DNA of 48,046 nucleotides from Bacteroidota bacterium (GCA_030706635.1 JAUZOD010000028.1:1-48046); one strand, 5' to 3'. Shown: positions 9,401 to 19,491, counted from the first letter of the stretch. Program-made: numbers and translations. Notes: generated by a model not told the origin, from the letters alone.

Positions 9401-11688
9401 CCAATTCAAGAACGGAGGAACTGCTGGCACAATCACAGTCCTTAACCGATGAACTAAGAAGAACGAACGAGGAATTACAGGATAAAGCGCACCTGCTGGC
9501 AAAACAAAAGGAGGAGGTGGAAGATAAGAACAATGAAGTAGAAGAAGCCAGAAAATCGCTTGAAGAAAAAGCCGCCCAGTTGCAGCTCACATCAAAATAC
9601 AAGTCGGAATTCCTGGCGAATATGTCGCACGAGCTTCGTACACCGTTAAATTCCCTGCTTATTCTTGCCCAGCAATTGTTCGAAAATCACGATGGCAACC
9701 TGACGGAAAAACAGGTACGCTATGCAAAAACGATCCATAGCTGTGGGGATGATCTGATTCAGCTGATCAATGATATCCTGGATCTCTCCAAGATCGAATC
9801 CGGCTATATTTCAACAGACTTTATAAAAGTCAATTTCCTGGAAATTGCCGCTTTTGTAGAAACCACGTTTAAACACATTTCAGAAAACAAAAATCTGCGG
9901 TTCAATATAGAGCTGGATGAACATTTACCCGATAACCTGGAAACAGACGTTCAACGTCTTAACCAGATTCTGAAAAACCTGCTTTCCAATGCATTTAAAT
10001 TTACCGAAAAGGGAGAAGTCAAACTCAGGATCTACCAGGCCAATAAAAACTGGAAGCAGGAAAATCTAAGTCTCGATAGCGCTAAAAAAGTCGTTGCCTT
10101 TGAAATCAGCGATACCGGCATAGGCATTTCAAAAGATAAACAAAACATCATTTTTGAAGCCTTCCAACAGGCGGAAGGCTCCACGAGCCGGAAATACGGG
10201 GGTACCGGACTGGGCCTCTCCATCAGCCGCGGACTGGCAGACCTGCTGGGCGGAACAATCGAGTTGGAGAGCGAAGCGGATCAGGGAAGCCGGTTTACCT
10301 TATTCCTTCCGCTGGAATACAATGCCAGTCATGTTAAAAAAGAAAAACAAAGCAGTTTAACTTTCAGTGAATACAAAATACTGGAGCAGGACAACGATGC
10401 CTCCTCCATCCAGTCCGTCCCAACAGTAAAACTTCCCGACGTCAGAGACCTGGAAAAGATGAATGAGATCATTAATAGCACCGGTGACGACCGTCATTCG
10501 ATTACACCGGAAAGCAAAGTGGTATTAATTATCGAAGATGACATCCGGTTCGCGAAAATCATGATGGAAAAAGCGCACGAGATGAACCTCAAGGCTATTG
10601 TGGCTACAGAGTTTTCCGACGTTTTCTCCCTGATTAACAAATTCAATCCCATAGCCATTACCCTGGATGTAAAATTACCTGATGCCAGCGGATGGCGGAT
10701 ACTTGACCTGTTTAAGAACGATATCAATCTCCGGCACATTCCCGTCCATTTGATTTCAGGTGAGGAAAATAAATTGCTGGGTATGCAGCGGGGCGCACGG
10801 AGTTTCAATCTAAAGCCGCTAAAAAACGAGTCACTCACTTTATTATTCAACGACATCGCGGAGTACCATGAGCGAAAACAAAAAAAATTATTGCTCGTTG
10901 AGGACAATAAAATAGAATCATCCCGGATAGCCAGGCTTTTGGCAAATGAAAAGTTGCTGCAGATTGAAATTGCCAGTACAGGCAGGGAAGCCGTGGAACT
11001 GCTCAAAGAAAATGTTTACGATTGCATCGTCGTAGATTATCTGCTCCCCGATACATTCGGAATGGATCTGGTGATGGAAATAACCGAAATAAATAAATCC
11101 CGGATAGTTCCCATCATCATCCATTCCTCCAAGGATTTCAAACCCAGGGAGAAAATGCAGCTCAGGCAATATGCCAACAGGATATTACTAAAGGATGTGA
11201 AGTCGTCCGAGCTGCTGCTGGAGGAAGTGGTTACCCATCTTCATCAGGATCACCGGTATTTGCTTCCGGAGCAAAAAAAGATAATAGAAAACCTGCGATC
11301 AAAAGAAGACATCCTCTCTAACAAGACTGTTCTGGTGGTTGACGACGATGTAAGAAATCTTTTTGCCCTGACCACAGCTTTCGAAAGATACAATATGAAA
11401 GTGATCACGGCAGAAAGCGGACAGGAAGCCATCGATATACTGAGTGAAAACAAAAAGGTAGATATGCTCCTGATGGATATCATGATGCCCGAGATGGACG
11501 GATATGAGACGACTCAGAAAATAAGGCGGGAACATAAGAATAATCAACTACCCATCATTGCCGTGACGGCAAAGGCCATGAAGGGCGACCGGGAAAAATG
11601 CATTGAAGCAGGCGCCTCCGATTATATCCCCAAACCCGTCAAGATAGACCAGTTATTATCTTTAATGCGGGTATGGCTCTATAAATAA
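6433..11688 (+). CDS. Giant soluble poly-HAMP hybrid histidine kinase with three receivers
   Basis: A 1751-residue protein without membrane segments or a signal peptide. Order: divergent HAMP-like N-terminus (about 30-110); tandem HAMP units with a 92-residue period (about 123-822), seven carrying a G-T/V-WKDLT motif; GAF domain (about 826-992); coiled coil; HisKA with phospho-acceptor His1066 ([10 protein letters not shown]); HATPase (about 1172-1293, GTGLGLSIS box); and three receivers with Asp1412, Asp1535 and Asp1682. The architecture resembles fungal group III (Nik1/Os-1) kinases, which use 92-residue HAMP repeats for osmosensing, and similar bacterial proteins. The first two receivers lack the canonical MP after the Asp (DVKLPD, DYLLPD); the third is textbook (DIMMPEMDG). 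The REC-kinase gene starts 6 bp downstream. Confidence 0.95.
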   Translation: MTVKKKGIQNVPAGRIKRTKLLNGNGFLPEAALNSRQLLSILSEMRNGNFSVRMPVDLLGLDGKICDTLNEIISLNEALMLELTKAGNIIGRQGNLTHRLVLPQIARGRWNEGIDSINELISNLVHPTIEIAHVISSVAKGNLSEEMHLQIGSHKLQGEFLRIAKEVNDMVKQLNLFSMEVTRVALEVGSEGKLGGQAKVKGVAGVWKDLTDSVNQMGSNLTAQVRNIAEVTTAVARGDLSRKITVDVKGEIQELKDTINTMVDQLNSFSSEVTRVAREVGTEGKLGGQAKVRGIAGTWKDLTDSVNQMASNLTGQVRNIAEVTTAVANGDLSKKITVDVEGEILELKITINTMVDQLNSFASEVTRVALEVGTEGKLGGQAKVQGVGGTWKDLTDSVNQMGSNLTAQVRNIAEVTTAVANGDLSRKIEVDVKGEILELKNTINTMVEQLRGFASEVTRVAREVGTEGKLGGQANVPGVAGTWKDLTDSVNQMAGNLTTQVRNIADVAIAVANGDMSRKITADVHGEILELKETLNTMVDQLRAFASEVTRVAREVGTDGKLGGQAFVPGVAGTWKDLTDSVNQMTGNLTSQVRNIAEVTKAVASGNLSKKVTIDVKGEILDLKNTINTMVDQLNSFAYEVTRVAREVGTEGKLGGQSEVQGVAGTWKDLTDSVNMMASNLTNQVRGIAKVVTAVATGNLKQKLSIVSQGEVAQLTDTINEMIDTLAVFADQTTTVAREVGVDGRLGGQASVPGASGTWKDLTENVNQLAENLTTQVRAISKVASAVTKGDLTQMIRVEAKGEVEELKDTINQMIANLKETTLLNQEQDWLKSNLADFTQMLQGQKDLNTVTRRILSELVQVVNAQQGMFYILGEDENMQNKKLKLFSAYAYGNEMNLKKEFALGEGLVGQCAIEKERILLHNVPENYIRIHSGLGSANPVNLIVLPVLFGTEVKAVIELASFDTFNQTHLNFLSQLTESIGIVLNTIETNSRTEELLAQSQSLTDELRRTNEELQDKAHLLAKQKEEVEDKNNEVEEARKSLEEKAAQLQLTSKYKSEFLANMSHELRTPLNSLLILAQQLFENHDGNLTEKQVRYAKTIHSCGDDLIQLINDILDLSKIESGYISTDFIKVNFLEIAAFVETTFKHISENKNLRFNIELDEHLPDNLETDVQRLNQILKNLLSNAFKFTEKGEVKLRIYQANKNWKQENLSLDSAKKVVAFEISDTGIGISKDKQNIIFEAFQQAEGSTSRKYGGTGLGLSISRGLADLLGGTIELESEADQGSRFTLFLPLEYNASHVKKEKQSSLTFSEYKILEQDNDASSIQSVPTVKLPDVRDLEKMNEIINSTGDDRHSITPESKVVLIIEDDIRFAKIMMEKAHEMNLKAIVATEFSDVFSLINKFNPIAITLDVKLPDASGWRILDLFKNDINLRHIPVHLISGEENKLLGMQRGARSFNLKPLKNESLTLLFNDIAEYHERKQKKLLLVEDNKIESSRIARLLANEKLLQIEIASTGREAVELLKENVYDCIVVDYLLPDTFGMDLVMEITEINKSRIVPIIIHSSKDFKPREKMQLRQYANRILLKDVKSSELLLEEVVTHLHQDHRYLLPEQKKIIENLRSKEDILSNKTVLVVDDDVRNLFALTTAFERYNMKVITAESGQEAIDILSENKKVDMLLMDIMMPEMDGYETTQKIRREHKNNQLPIIAVTAKAMKGDREKCIEAGASDYIPKPVKIDQLLSLMRVWLYK

Positions 11689-11694
11689 AAATGA

Positions 11695-12981
11695 ATGGAT
11701 CTGACAGCCAAACGAACACACACTAATCTTAAGCGCACTTTGCCGGCGGTGAAAATACTCGCGGTGGATGACCGCGAAGATAACTTGCTGTCCATTGAAA
11801 CGATTCTTGAAAAAGAGGGGTACGAAATTGTTAAGGCAGACTCCGGAAGGGCCGCGTTAAAATTACTTTTGAAAGTGCATGACTTCTCTCTTATCCTGAT
11901 GGACGTTCAGATGCCGCTGATGGACGGTCTGGAAACAGCGACACTCATTTACGAAAGGGACAAGCTCAAACATATTCCGATCATTTTCATAACGGCTCAC
12001 GGATACGGCCATGACCTGATGTTCAAAGGATTCAAGATGGGCGCTGTGGATTATATTCACAAACCCATCGATCCGGCATTGTTGCGGTTCAAAGTGGGCG
12101 TTTTTATAGAACTATTTCATAAAACCAATGAACTGATTCTACAGGAAGAAAAGCTGAAAGCAATAAATCAGTCCTTGCAATCGGAAATAGAAGAGAGACG
12201 TAATTCGGAGCGAAGAGTTACTACACTTAATCAGCAATTGATCGAAAGCAATTCGGAATTGAAAGAAATTAATGAAGAACTGGACCGGTTTGCTTTTGTT
12301 GCCTCCCATGATTTGCAGGAACCACTGCGCAAGATATTATTGTTTAACGACATGATCTCCCAAAGGCTGGGAGACAGTCTGGACAAAGCCACCGCGGATT
12401 ATATCCGGAAGGTAAATAATGCAACCGGGCATATGAAATTGCTGGTGAATGATCTGCTGAAGTATTCCAGGAAAACCCAAACCCCGGAGGATTTCAAAAC
12501 GACGAATCTGAATGATCTGCTAACCGAGGTGATCTCTGACCTGGAGATGGATATCAAAAAAACAAAAGCCAGTATTCTCATAAGTCCCCTCCCCGATCTG
12601 GTTGTATTACCCACCCAGATGAAACAATTGTTTCAAAACCTGTTCAGCAATTCTCTTAAATTCAGCAAACCCGGTGGTATTCCTGAAATTGAAATCTCCA
12701 GTGAGCTCGCGACGATAGAAAATGAGGCCGAAAACAACGGGAAGCAAATCAGATTTCACAAAATTTCCTTCAAAGACCATGGCATCGGATTCGATACCAA
12801 ATATGCCGACGATATCTTCACGGTTTTCAAGCGGCTCCATAGCTATCATGAGATAGAAGGAAGTGGCATCGGATTATCCATTTGTAAAAAAATCGTAGAA
12901 AGGCATCGCGGAACCATAGCAGTACAAAGCGAACCAGGCATCGGATCTACGTTCATTGTTACGCTTCCGGAGACGCAATGA
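11695..12981 (+). CDS. Response regulator-histidine kinase fusion
   Basis: A 428-residue cytoplasmic protein. An N-terminal receiver (about residues 18-135) has acidic residues in VDDRED, phospho-acceptor Asp70 in LILMDVQMPLMDG and the Lys in YIHKP. A long coiled coil follows (about 137-196). The C-terminal kinase has a HisKA with His205 (FVASHDLQEPLRKI, phytochrome-type box) and an HATPase ending in SGIGLSICKKIVERH. Starting 6 bp after the giant kinase, it is almost certainly cotranscribed and could receive phosphate from it through Asp70. The ATG at 11695 is used; an overlapping out-of-frame ATG lies at 11691. A small GACGC/GCGTC hairpin spans the stop codon but lacks a T-tract. Confidence 0.93.
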   Translation: MDLTAKRTHTNLKRTLPAVKILAVDDREDNLLSIETILEKEGYEIVKADSGRAALKLLLKVHDFSLILMDVQMPLMDGLETATLIYERDKLKHIPIIFITAHGYGHDLMFKGFKMGAVDYIHKPIDPALLRFKVGVFIELFHKTNELILQEEKLKAINQSLQSEIEERRNSERRVTTLNQQLIESNSELKEINEELDRFAFVASHDLQEPLRKILLFNDMISQRLGDSLDKATADYIRKVNNATGHMKLLVNDLLKYSRKTQTPEDFKTTNLNDLLTEVISDLEMDIKKTKASILISPLPDLVVLPTQMKQLFQNLFSNSLKFSKPGGIPEIEISSELATIENEAENNGKQIRFHKISFKDHGIGFDTKYADDIFTVFKRLHSYHEIEGSGIGLSICKKIVERHRGTIAVQSEPGIGSTFIVTLPETQ

Positions 12982-13356
12982 GCGTCGGCGCCCCTGCCCG
13001 CCTGAGCTTTAGCCGCGTTCATGTTATATTTAACTTTTCACACGCTGCTTTTGTATTATTTTAACCGTGGAAATCGCTATTTTTGCTGGTCTGAAAAATT
13101 CATTTCACATATCATCCTTTTATCGCAGGCGCCATACCGCCTGCCAACCCGCGAAGCATATCGCTTTGTCCAATTTTAAGGACTTCAGTTCGCGTACCCC
13201 GGCCATATAGTTTTTTATTGGTTCGGGGTTCAATATCTACCATCACTTTTTTGAAGCATTTAACAGGTTCCCTGGCACGAAATCAAAAATGGATTTCTGA
13301 AGCCATGTCATTATATCAATTAAAATAGATTGACAAATACCGAAAACAGAATTTAT
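12982..13356. other. 375-bp intergenic gap
   Basis: No RNA family, terminator or clear promoter is recognisable. On the minus strand a 43-codon frame (13112-13243, ATG to TGA, rich in Lys/Arg/Gly) reads like protein but has no homologue I know. It could be a small protein, the end of a decayed gene, or chance. Confidence 0.4.
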
Positions 13357-13758
13357 ATGGAAAACAAAAAAAATAAGCTCGTATTGCTTAAAACCGATTA
13401 CGACATCCTGCTTTCCTACTCAAAAGATTCCCGGAATTTCCGGTCATTCGACCAAAAAAATGCAACGGAACTGCTGGATGAGCTAAAGAAGGGCGAAGTA
13501 ATTGATCAGCAAGATTTTCCTCCGGATGCTGTTCGCATTAACTCCAGAGTGAAAATTGAGGACTGCTTAACCAGGAAAATACTTAGCCTGATGCTGGTTC
13601 TTCCGGAAAAAGCGGACCTGCGTGCCGGGAGGGTTTCTGTTATGGCGCCCATCGGCGTTGCATTATTGGGTTATCGCAAAGGTCAGGAAGTGTGCTGGCA
13701 GGTTCCGGCAGGAAGAAAAGACTTTAAAATTGTTGAAGTCCAGAATACGGCAATATGA
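13357..13758 (+). CDS. GreA/GreB C-terminal-domain protein (Rnk-like nucleoside diphosphate kinase regulator)
   Basis: A 133-residue protein whose C-terminal half matches the GreA/GreB C-terminal FKBP-like fold: the 'RAGRVSVMAPIGVALLGYRKGQEVCWQVPAG' region is typical of Rnk-type proteins. The N-terminal part is short and lacks the coiled coil of true Gre factors. Rnk binds RNA polymerase in E. coli. I prefer the ATG at 13357 over an in-frame TTG at 13330 because the upstream nine codons add nothing conserved. Role here uncertain. Confidence 0.8.
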   Translation: MENKKNKLVLLKTDYDILLSYSKDSRNFRSFDQKNATELLDELKKGEVIDQQDFPPDAVRINSRVKIEDCLTRKILSLMLVLPEKADLRAGRVSVMAPIGVALLGYRKGQEVCWQVPAGRKDFKIVEVQNTAI

Positions 13759-13853
13759 AAATTTGAAATTGATTACCTTTATCCATCAGGCAATACCCGG
13801 TTTCGGGTCCATTCAATTCATCTTTCACAATAAAACAAGGTAAATTCCTTCTT

Positions 13854-14981
13854 ATGCATCCCGATACTTTGTCCGTTCATGCCGGTAATGTTGATGATTT
13901 AATTGGTTCCGTAGTACCCCCCATAAATTTATCAACCACCTTTGAACGTGATGAAGCAGGCAACATTGGAGGAAAGGGTTTTATTTATACGCGGATGGAT
14001 AATCCGAACCGAAGGGCGCTGGAAACGAAACTGGCCTTGCTGGAAGCTGGCGAGGAGGCAATCGCTTTCCCTTCGGGAAATGCGGCCGCCCTGGCGATTG
14101 CAGAATCCGTATTGGAGCCCGGCATGCATCTGATCATGCCGGATGACTGTTATCACGGGATTGCTTCTCTGATCAAAAACATGCTAGCCCGCTGGAAGGT
14201 ATCTCATACAGAGGTGGACATGACAGACCCCCGTCAGGTGGAAAAGGTCATTCAAAAAAACACGGGACTTATCCTTTTGGAGACCCCTTCGAATCCCATG
14301 CTAAAGATCACCGACATCGAGGCAGTCTCCAGTATAGCAAAAGCACATGGGATCCTGGTTGCCTGCGATAATACCTGGACCACGGCCCTGATTCAAAGAC
14401 CGCTTGAGTTGGGTGTTGACCTTGTTTTTCATTCTTCCACCAAGTTTTTTGGTGGTCATTCGGATATTCTGGGAGGCGTAGTTATTGTGAAAAAGAAAAA
14501 CGCTGTATCCCAGCGCCTGCGGGAGTTCCAGGTTACGGGAGGGGTCGTTCCCTCTCCTTTCGATTGCTGGCTGTTGAACAGAAGTCTCGCTACCCTTTCC
14601 CTCCGCCTCGGAAGACAGGTGCAAAATGCATTGACTATTGTAGATTTTCTGAAAACACATCCCCGGGTGGAAAAAATCTATTATCCGGGATTACCGGATC
14701 ATCCCAATCATGCTGTCGCAAAAAGACAAATGAATGGAAATTTCGGCTCCATGATTTCTATACAGGTAAAAGGTGGTGAAAAGGAAAGCATGCGGTTCGC
14801 CGGAAGGCTCCGGATATTCAAACACGCCACCAGCCTGGGGGGCGTGGAAAGCCTGATCGAGCACCGGAGAACGGCAGAGGGTCAATCCCCCAAAAGTCCG
14901 GATAATTTGCTACGCCTTTCCATAGGTGTTGAATACATCGACGACCTGATCGCCGATTTAAAAAATGGGTTTAACGGTTAA
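13854..14981 (+). CDS. Cystathionine gamma-synthase/lyase-type PLP enzyme
   Basis: A 375-residue fold-type I PLP enzyme of the Cys/Met metabolism family. Visible features are the N-terminal 'LSVHAGN', the YTRMDNPN substrate/PLP loop (near residue 45), 'FPSGNAAALAI', 'ETPSNP', the aspartate in VACDNTW, and the PLP lysine in HSSTKFFGGHSD (near residue 198). The C-terminal 'ATSLGGVESLIEHRR' motif is characteristic. It could be MetB, MetC or a gamma-lyase; sequence alone does not decide. No SAM-type riboswitch is visible upstream and no other methionine gene is adjacent. Confidence 0.9.
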   Translation: MHPDTLSVHAGNVDDLIGSVVPPINLSTTFERDEAGNIGGKGFIYTRMDNPNRRALETKLALLEAGEEAIAFPSGNAAALAIAESVLEPGMHLIMPDDCYHGIASLIKNMLARWKVSHTEVDMTDPRQVEKVIQKNTGLILLETPSNPMLKITDIEAVSSIAKAHGILVACDNTWTTALIQRPLELGVDLVFHSSTKFFGGHSDILGGVVIVKKKNAVSQRLREFQVTGGVVPSPFDCWLLNRSLATLSLRLGRQVQNALTIVDFLKTHPRVEKIYYPGLPDHPNHAVAKRQMNGNFGSMISIQVKGGEKESMRFAGRLRIFKHATSLGGVESLIEHRRTAEGQSPKSPDNLLRLSIGVEYIDDLIADLKNGFNG

Positions 14982-15129
14982 CCAGCACCCCTGGCGCTAC
15001 CCGGATCTCCCAGTAATCGGCCCTGGGATATCGCCCAGCGGCCAGATACCTGTTTTTCATCGTTTTGGAGACGGAATCAAATAATAATACGGCATTGCAG
15101 GCGTTTTATGTTCATAATCCTCCAATACC

Positions 15130-16176
15130 ATGAACAAATCACCCCTCCTTTTGCTTGTTGCAGCGGTAACCTTGTACTCCTGCAGCTCCACCCAGCTCGT
15201 ATATATCAGTGTAAAAGAACCTGCACCGGTTAGCATCCCAACCTATGTAAAAAATATCGGGATAATCAATAGAAGCCTGCCCACATCAAAAGCCAACAAA
15301 GCGATTGATGCGGTAGATAAAGCCGTTTCAATGGAAGGCAGGGATCTGGATAAAGATGGCGCGCAGGCAAGTATTGAAGGACTCGCCACCGAATTGCAGA
15401 AGGACGGAAAATTCGATGATGTAAAACCTTTAAATCCACCCGGACTTAAAACGGTCGGCCTGGGCGTATTCCCCGCTTCCTTAGGCTGGGACGAGGTTGA
15501 AAAAATATGCAGGGAAAACGGGGTGGATGCACTCTTCGCATTGGAAGTTTTCGACACCGATTCCAAATTAAGCTATTCCGCAAATCCCGTAAACATTCAG
15601 GTGCCTGTTGTAGGGAATGTGCCGGGAATAGAACATCAGGTAAACATGCAGACGGTTGTAAAAATCGGATGGAGAATTTATGATCCGGCCGGGAAAAACA
15701 TTCTGGACGAATATGAGATATCCAGACAATTATCATTTTCGGGAAGGGGTGTCAACCCCGTTGCTGCGGCGTCGGCTGTAATAAACAGGAATGAAGCCGT
15801 TAAAGAAGTTTCCACCGAAGTAGGACAGGCCTACGCTCAGAGAATTATTCCTTGCTGGATCAGGGTAAACCGGGACTACTATGTTAGAGGAACAGATAAT
15901 TTTGTTATTGCTAAAAGAAAAGCGCAAACGGGAAACTGGGATGACGCCGCTAAGCTCTGGCAAAACGAAACCAGCAGCAGTAATAAAAAAGTTGCAGGCA
16001 GAGCATGCTACAATATGGCGATCATCAATGAGATCAATGGCGATCTGGATGGAGCAATTAAATGGGCGCAGCGTTCTTATGAAAACTACAATAACAGGCT
16101 CGCGCTCGGATATGTCAATATCCTCAAAAACAGGCAAATAAAAGACGAGATTGTTCAAACTCAGAATGCGCAGTAA
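15130..16176 (+). CDS. DUF6340 family lipoprotein
   Basis: A 348-residue predicted lipoprotein: the signal peptide ends in a lipobox (TLYSC, Cys near residue 18). The body resembles DUF6340 proteins of Bacteroidota, with a conserved early segment (IGIINRSLPTS), a central beta-rich domain, and a C-terminal TPR-like region (about 265-330; AKLWQNE, then CYNMAIINEINGDLDGAIKWA). It is probably anchored in the periplasm or outer membrane. Function unknown. It is convergent with the methyltransferase gene and appears monocistronic. Confidence 0.82.
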   Translation: MNKSPLLLLVAAVTLYSCSSTQLVYISVKEPAPVSIPTYVKNIGIINRSLPTSKANKAIDAVDKAVSMEGRDLDKDGAQASIEGLATELQKDGKFDDVKPLNPPGLKTVGLGVFPASLGWDEVEKICRENGVDALFALEVFDTDSKLSYSANPVNIQVPVVGNVPGIEHQVNMQTVVKIGWRIYDPAGKNILDEYEISRQLSFSGRGVNPVAAASAVINRNEAVKEVSTEVGQAYAQRIIPCWIRVNRDYYVRGTDNFVIAKRKAQTGNWDDAAKLWQNETSSSNKKVAGRACYNMAIINEINGDLDGAIKWAQRSYENYNNRLALGYVNILKNRQIKDEIVQTQNAQ

Positions 16177-16213
16177 TCCATACCCCAGTCTGGTGATGTA
16201 TGCCTGATCGATT

Positions 16214-16942
16214 CTATTTGATTCCGCCGAAAGCCGCAAAGCTTCCGTTTTTGTGTAATATTTCAGTATGCCGGAAACCCGCCTGCTTCATCAGATCCAG
16301 TTGAAAGTTCACCGATCGCGGACTGTCTTCATGCTCAATATAATCCAATACTTTATCCCGGTAGGCCTCCCCGCCCAGCGATTCCAGATGCCGGGCATAC
16401 TGATCGGAAAAAAGACGGTTCAACGGTTCCGAGGCCTGGGTAACTAAATCTGAAATCCAGAAACTGCCTCCGGGTTTTAGTGAATAAAATATTTTTTTAA
16501 ACACCGCTGACCATTCCTCCGCTCCCCTTAAATGATGCAATACGGATGCAGCCAGTATGATATCAAAATGAAGTTCCGGCAATTCTGCTTTTAAGATATC
16601 TGCCTGCAGGATATTGACCTCACCCTGAGTGACCGCAGAAACCCTTTCCTTCGCCCGCTTAAGCATGGGCATACTCAGATCAATCAATGTGCAATGAAGT
16701 CCCGGAATTTTCTCCAGCATCTTCAGTGTGAAGTTTCCGGCACCACAACCGATATCCAGCAGCTGTTTCGAATTTGGATTAACAAAAAAGGCAGCGCGCG
16801 TTGTCAGATCCAGCATAACCGGCGCATCAATGATGGTCTGCTGTCCCGTATCCAGGTTGGAGAATCTTTCCACGTCCTGATCAAACCGGCTGCGGATCTC
16901 TTCAATACTTGATTTTTTTATATAATTTTCGTTCATATCCAT
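16214..16942 (-). CDS. Class I SAM-dependent methyltransferase
   Basis: A 242-residue Rossmann-type methyltransferase. Motif I is LLDIGCGAGNFT (near residue 60), followed by the acidic 'CTLIDLSMPML', 'ILQADILK' and the post-motif 'FDIILAASVLHHL'. The substrate is not identifiable. Its ATG immediately follows the TGA stop of the upstream MATE gene (TGA-ATG at 16945-16940), which suggests translational coupling. A second ATG two codons in could also be used. Confidence 0.9.
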   Translation of the reverse strand: MDMNENYIKKSSIEEIRSRFDQDVERFSNLDTGQQTIIDAPVMLDLTTRAAFFVNPNSKQLLDIGCGAGNFTLKMLEKIPGLHCTLIDLSMPMLKRAKERVSAVTQGEVNILQADILKAELPELHFDIILAASVLHHLRGAEEWSAVFKKIFYSLKPGGSFWISDLVTQASEPLNRLFSDQYARHLESLGGEAYRDKVLDYIEHEDSPRSVNFQLDLMKQAGFRHTEILHKNGSFAAFGGIK

Positions 16943-18298
16943 TCAGGAGTATTTTTTAATTTTTACTTTTTTAATGAACCGGGCCACGAGTAAAAGCGAC
17001 GCCATGGTCAATCCGGCAATAAATCCCAGCCATATTCCCGGAGAACGCATACCAAAATGAAAAGCAAGCAGGTAACCCAGCGGAAGCCCGATGGCCCAAT
17101 AAGCAATGGTAACCAGCAGCGTAGGCACTTTTACATCTTTGATTCCCCGCAACAATCCCGCCCCGATGGCCTGCGTACTGTCTGAGATCTGGAAAACGGC
17201 GGCAAATAGTAAAAGTACGGAAGCCAGATGAACAACTTCCGGATTCCCGTTAAATAATCCAGGCAATTGCCAGCGGAATAAGATAAAGCAAAAAGCACAA
17301 AAGCTGCCGTAGATGAGCGCTGTGATCAGCGTGCTTTTACCGATTGTCCTGATCTTGTTCCAATCGGATCTTCCGTAAGCATTGCTCACGCGGATGGAGC
17401 CCGCCTGTGATAGGCCCATGGAAACCATAAAAGTAAATGCTGCGCAGCTTAAAGCAATTTGGTGGGCAGCCTGTGACACAGCGCCGATGGTGCCGATGAT
17501 GATTCCTGAAACCGCAAACGCGCTCACTTCCATACCCAATTGCAAACTGCTGGGCACACCAATATACAGCAGTTCAAGCATGGTTTTCCCGTTGAATCTC
17601 CATTGCCGCTGCCTTACCAGTCTGTATTTCCGGAAAGTGCCGTGCTTCAGGATGATGATGCCCAGCACAACAAAAATTAGGATGCGGGTGATCAGCGTGG
17701 CCCATCCCGCACCCTCCAGTTCCATGCGTGGAAATCCCCAGTTCCCATAAATGAATAACCAGTTCAGAAAAGTATTTACCGGCAATGCACCCAGGGAAAG
17801 GATCATGGCGGTACGCGTATATTCCAGCCCGTCAGTAAACTGCTTGAGGGTCATGAACAATAGCATGGGTATGATGGAGATTCCCACCAACTGCATGAAG
17901 GGATAGGCCAGGGTTGCTACTTCCGGATCCTGACCCAGATGAAATAAAATTTGACGGCCTGCAAGAAGACCCAGAGAAATCAGGACGGCAAAAAGAGCGC
18001 AAAGACAAAAGCCGTTGAAGAAATAATGAGATACCTGCTGTGCATCGCGCCGCCCATTGGCCATAGACACCATCTGCGAAACAGACATGGTCATGCCAAT
18101 ACCGATCACAAATGGAATGTTCACGGCATTCATTACCAGGGCTGCCGCAGCCAGGTGTTTATAACTGATTGCGCCCACCATGGCCGTGTCAATGAGGTGC
18201 AGCGACATCTGCGCCAGCTCACCGATAATGATCGGCACCGCCAGGCGGATTGTTTTATAAGTTTCCGTATCTCCCCATCTGCTCATAATAAACTGCAT
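16943..18298 (-). CDS. MATE family multidrug/toxin efflux transporter
   Basis: An approximately 451-residue, 12-helix membrane protein of the MATE family, with typical segments 'PIIIGELAQMSLHLIDTAMVG' (helix 1) and 'MGLSQAGSIRVSNAYGR' in the second half. MATE pumps exchange H+ or Na+ for cationic drugs or metabolites. A GTG at 18328 opens the frame, but ATGs at 18298 and 18286 are better starts; I use 18298. The methyltransferase gene starts directly after its stop, so the pair is an operon and may modify and export the same compound (inference). Confidence 0.9.
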   Translation of the reverse strand: MQFIMSRWGDTETYKTIRLAVPIIIGELAQMSLHLIDTAMVGAISYKHLAAAALVMNAVNIPFVIGIGMTMSVSQMVSMANGRRDAQQVSHYFFNGFCLCALFAVLISLGLLAGRQILFHLGQDPEVATLAYPFMQLVGISIIPMLLFMTLKQFTDGLEYTRTAMILSLGALPVNTFLNWLFIYGNWGFPRMELEGAGWATLITRILIFVVLGIIILKHGTFRKYRLVRQRQWRFNGKTMLELLYIGVPSSLQLGMEVSAFAVSGIIIGTIGAVSQAAHQIALSCAAFTFMVSMGLSQAGSIRVSNAYGRSDWNKIRTIGKSTLITALIYGSFCAFCFILFRWQLPGLFNGNPEVVHLASVLLLFAAVFQISDSTQAIGAGLLRGIKDVKVPTLLVTIAYWAIGLPLGYLLAFHFGMRSPGIWLGFIAGLTMASLLLVARFIKKVKIKKYS

Positions 18299-18382
18299 AA
18301 AAGCCCACAAAGGTAGATTATACAGCACGGGAAATGAAACGGGAAACCCGTTTATCCACTATCTTGTAAAAAAAATAAGCTG

Positions 18383-19375
18383 ATGACAGCCATCCGATGG
18401 GGCATACTGGGTTCTGGAAATATCGCCCGGAAATTTGCGTCAGATCTCAGATATGTGGAGAATGCGAAGCTCGTAGCCGTTGGCTCCCGTCATCGATCCA
18501 CAGCAGACGCCTTTGCAGCGGAATTCAAGGTTCGCCACAAGCACAATACCTATGAAGCGCTGGCGGAAAATGCTGAAGTGGATGTGATCTATATTGCTTC
18601 CCCGCATGCCATGCACCACGCACATACACTCATGTGTCTCGAAAGAAAGAAGGCCGTGCTCTGTGAAAAAGCGCTGGCGATTAATTCGAAGCAGGTCAAA
18701 GAAATGATTGACCTCGCCAGAAAGGAAAAAGTTTTTTTAATGGAAGCGCTCTGGACGAAGTTTTTGCCCCACTATCAGAAATTGCAGGAAATTCTTAAAG
18801 AAGGAATATTGGGAGAGATAAAAAGTTTCCTGGTAAACTTTGGTTTCATTCCCAACATCCCTGTTCCGCAAAGATTGTTTGACCCGGCATTAGGCGGAGG
18901 AACCATGCTGGATATCGGCATTTACAATGTGTTTATGGCGCTTTCGGTTTTAGGCAGACCGGATGATATAGAGGCGACCATGACGCCTGCTATCACGGGA
19001 ATTGATGAACAGTGCGCCGTTCTGTTTAAATACAAAAATGGCGCGCTGGCGCAGCTGTTTTCAAGTTATACTTCTAACCTCGCCACGGAGGCTGATATCT
19101 GCGGAAATAAGGGCCGGATCCGGCTAACCCACCGTTTTTATGAACCCGGCACGACCATTGAATTCTATCCCGGTCGGGTGGATAGCAAACAGGTGCTGAC
19201 CGTTCCCAAAGAACCGGGACACGGCTATCACTATGAAGCACGCCATGTGGGAGAATGTCTGCGAATGGGACTAACCGAAAGTCCGGTCATGCGTTTTGCT
19301 GACAGCCTGTTGCTCATGGAAACATTGGATCGCATCCGGAAAATGGCCGGGATCCGGTATGCAGAGGACAACTGA
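18383..19375 (+). CDS. Gfo/Idh/MocA family oxidoreductase (dihydrodiol dehydrogenase-like)
   Basis: A 330-residue NAD(P)-dependent dehydrogenase. The Rossmann motif is GILGSGNIARKF (near residue 7), followed by the family EK motif in VLCEKALAIN (near residue 92) and MEALWTKFLP, which is typical of the trans-1,2-dihydrobenzene-1,2-diol dehydrogenase-like branch. The C-terminal alpha/beta domain has 'GGGTMLDIGIYNV'. The substrate may be a sugar or cyclitol. It is divergent from the MATE gene and followed at 116 bp by folE. Confidence 0.9.
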   Translation: MTAIRWGILGSGNIARKFASDLRYVENAKLVAVGSRHRSTADAFAAEFKVRHKHNTYEALAENAEVDVIYIASPHAMHHAHTLMCLERKKAVLCEKALAINSKQVKEMIDLARKEKVFLMEALWTKFLPHYQKLQEILKEGILGEIKSFLVNFGFIPNIPVPQRLFDPALGGGTMLDIGIYNVFMALSVLGRPDDIEATMTPAITGIDEQCAVLFKYKNGALAQLFSSYTSNLATEADICGNKGRIRLTHRFYEPGTTIEFYPGRVDSKQVLTVPKEPGHGYHYEARHVGECLRMGLTESPVMRFADSLLLMETLDRIRKMAGIRYAEDN

Positions 19376-19491
19376 CCTCTTTCTTCCGGTTTCCTGTAAC
19401 CTTTCCACATCGCAATGATCTAATGCAGGATAGCCATTTAAAACTACAGATAAATGGCAAATAAGAACAACTCCTGAACAAATAATACATA

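Noticed and set aside
12970-12986. GACGC/GCGTC hairpin at the end of the REC-kinase gene as a terminator
   Set aside because: Only 5 bp of stem and no T-tract.
13790-13812. ACCCG/CGGGT hairpin before the PLP-enzyme gene as a riboswitch or attenuator
   Set aside because: Stem of 5 bp only, with no aptamer features and no T-tract.
14971-15138. Protein-like minus-strand frames (29 codons ending at 14971, and a second frame near 15064-15138) between the PLP-enzyme gene and the lipoprotein gene
   Set aside because: They overlap both neighbouring genes, need a frameshift to join and match no family I know. Possibly a decayed gene, but not supportable.
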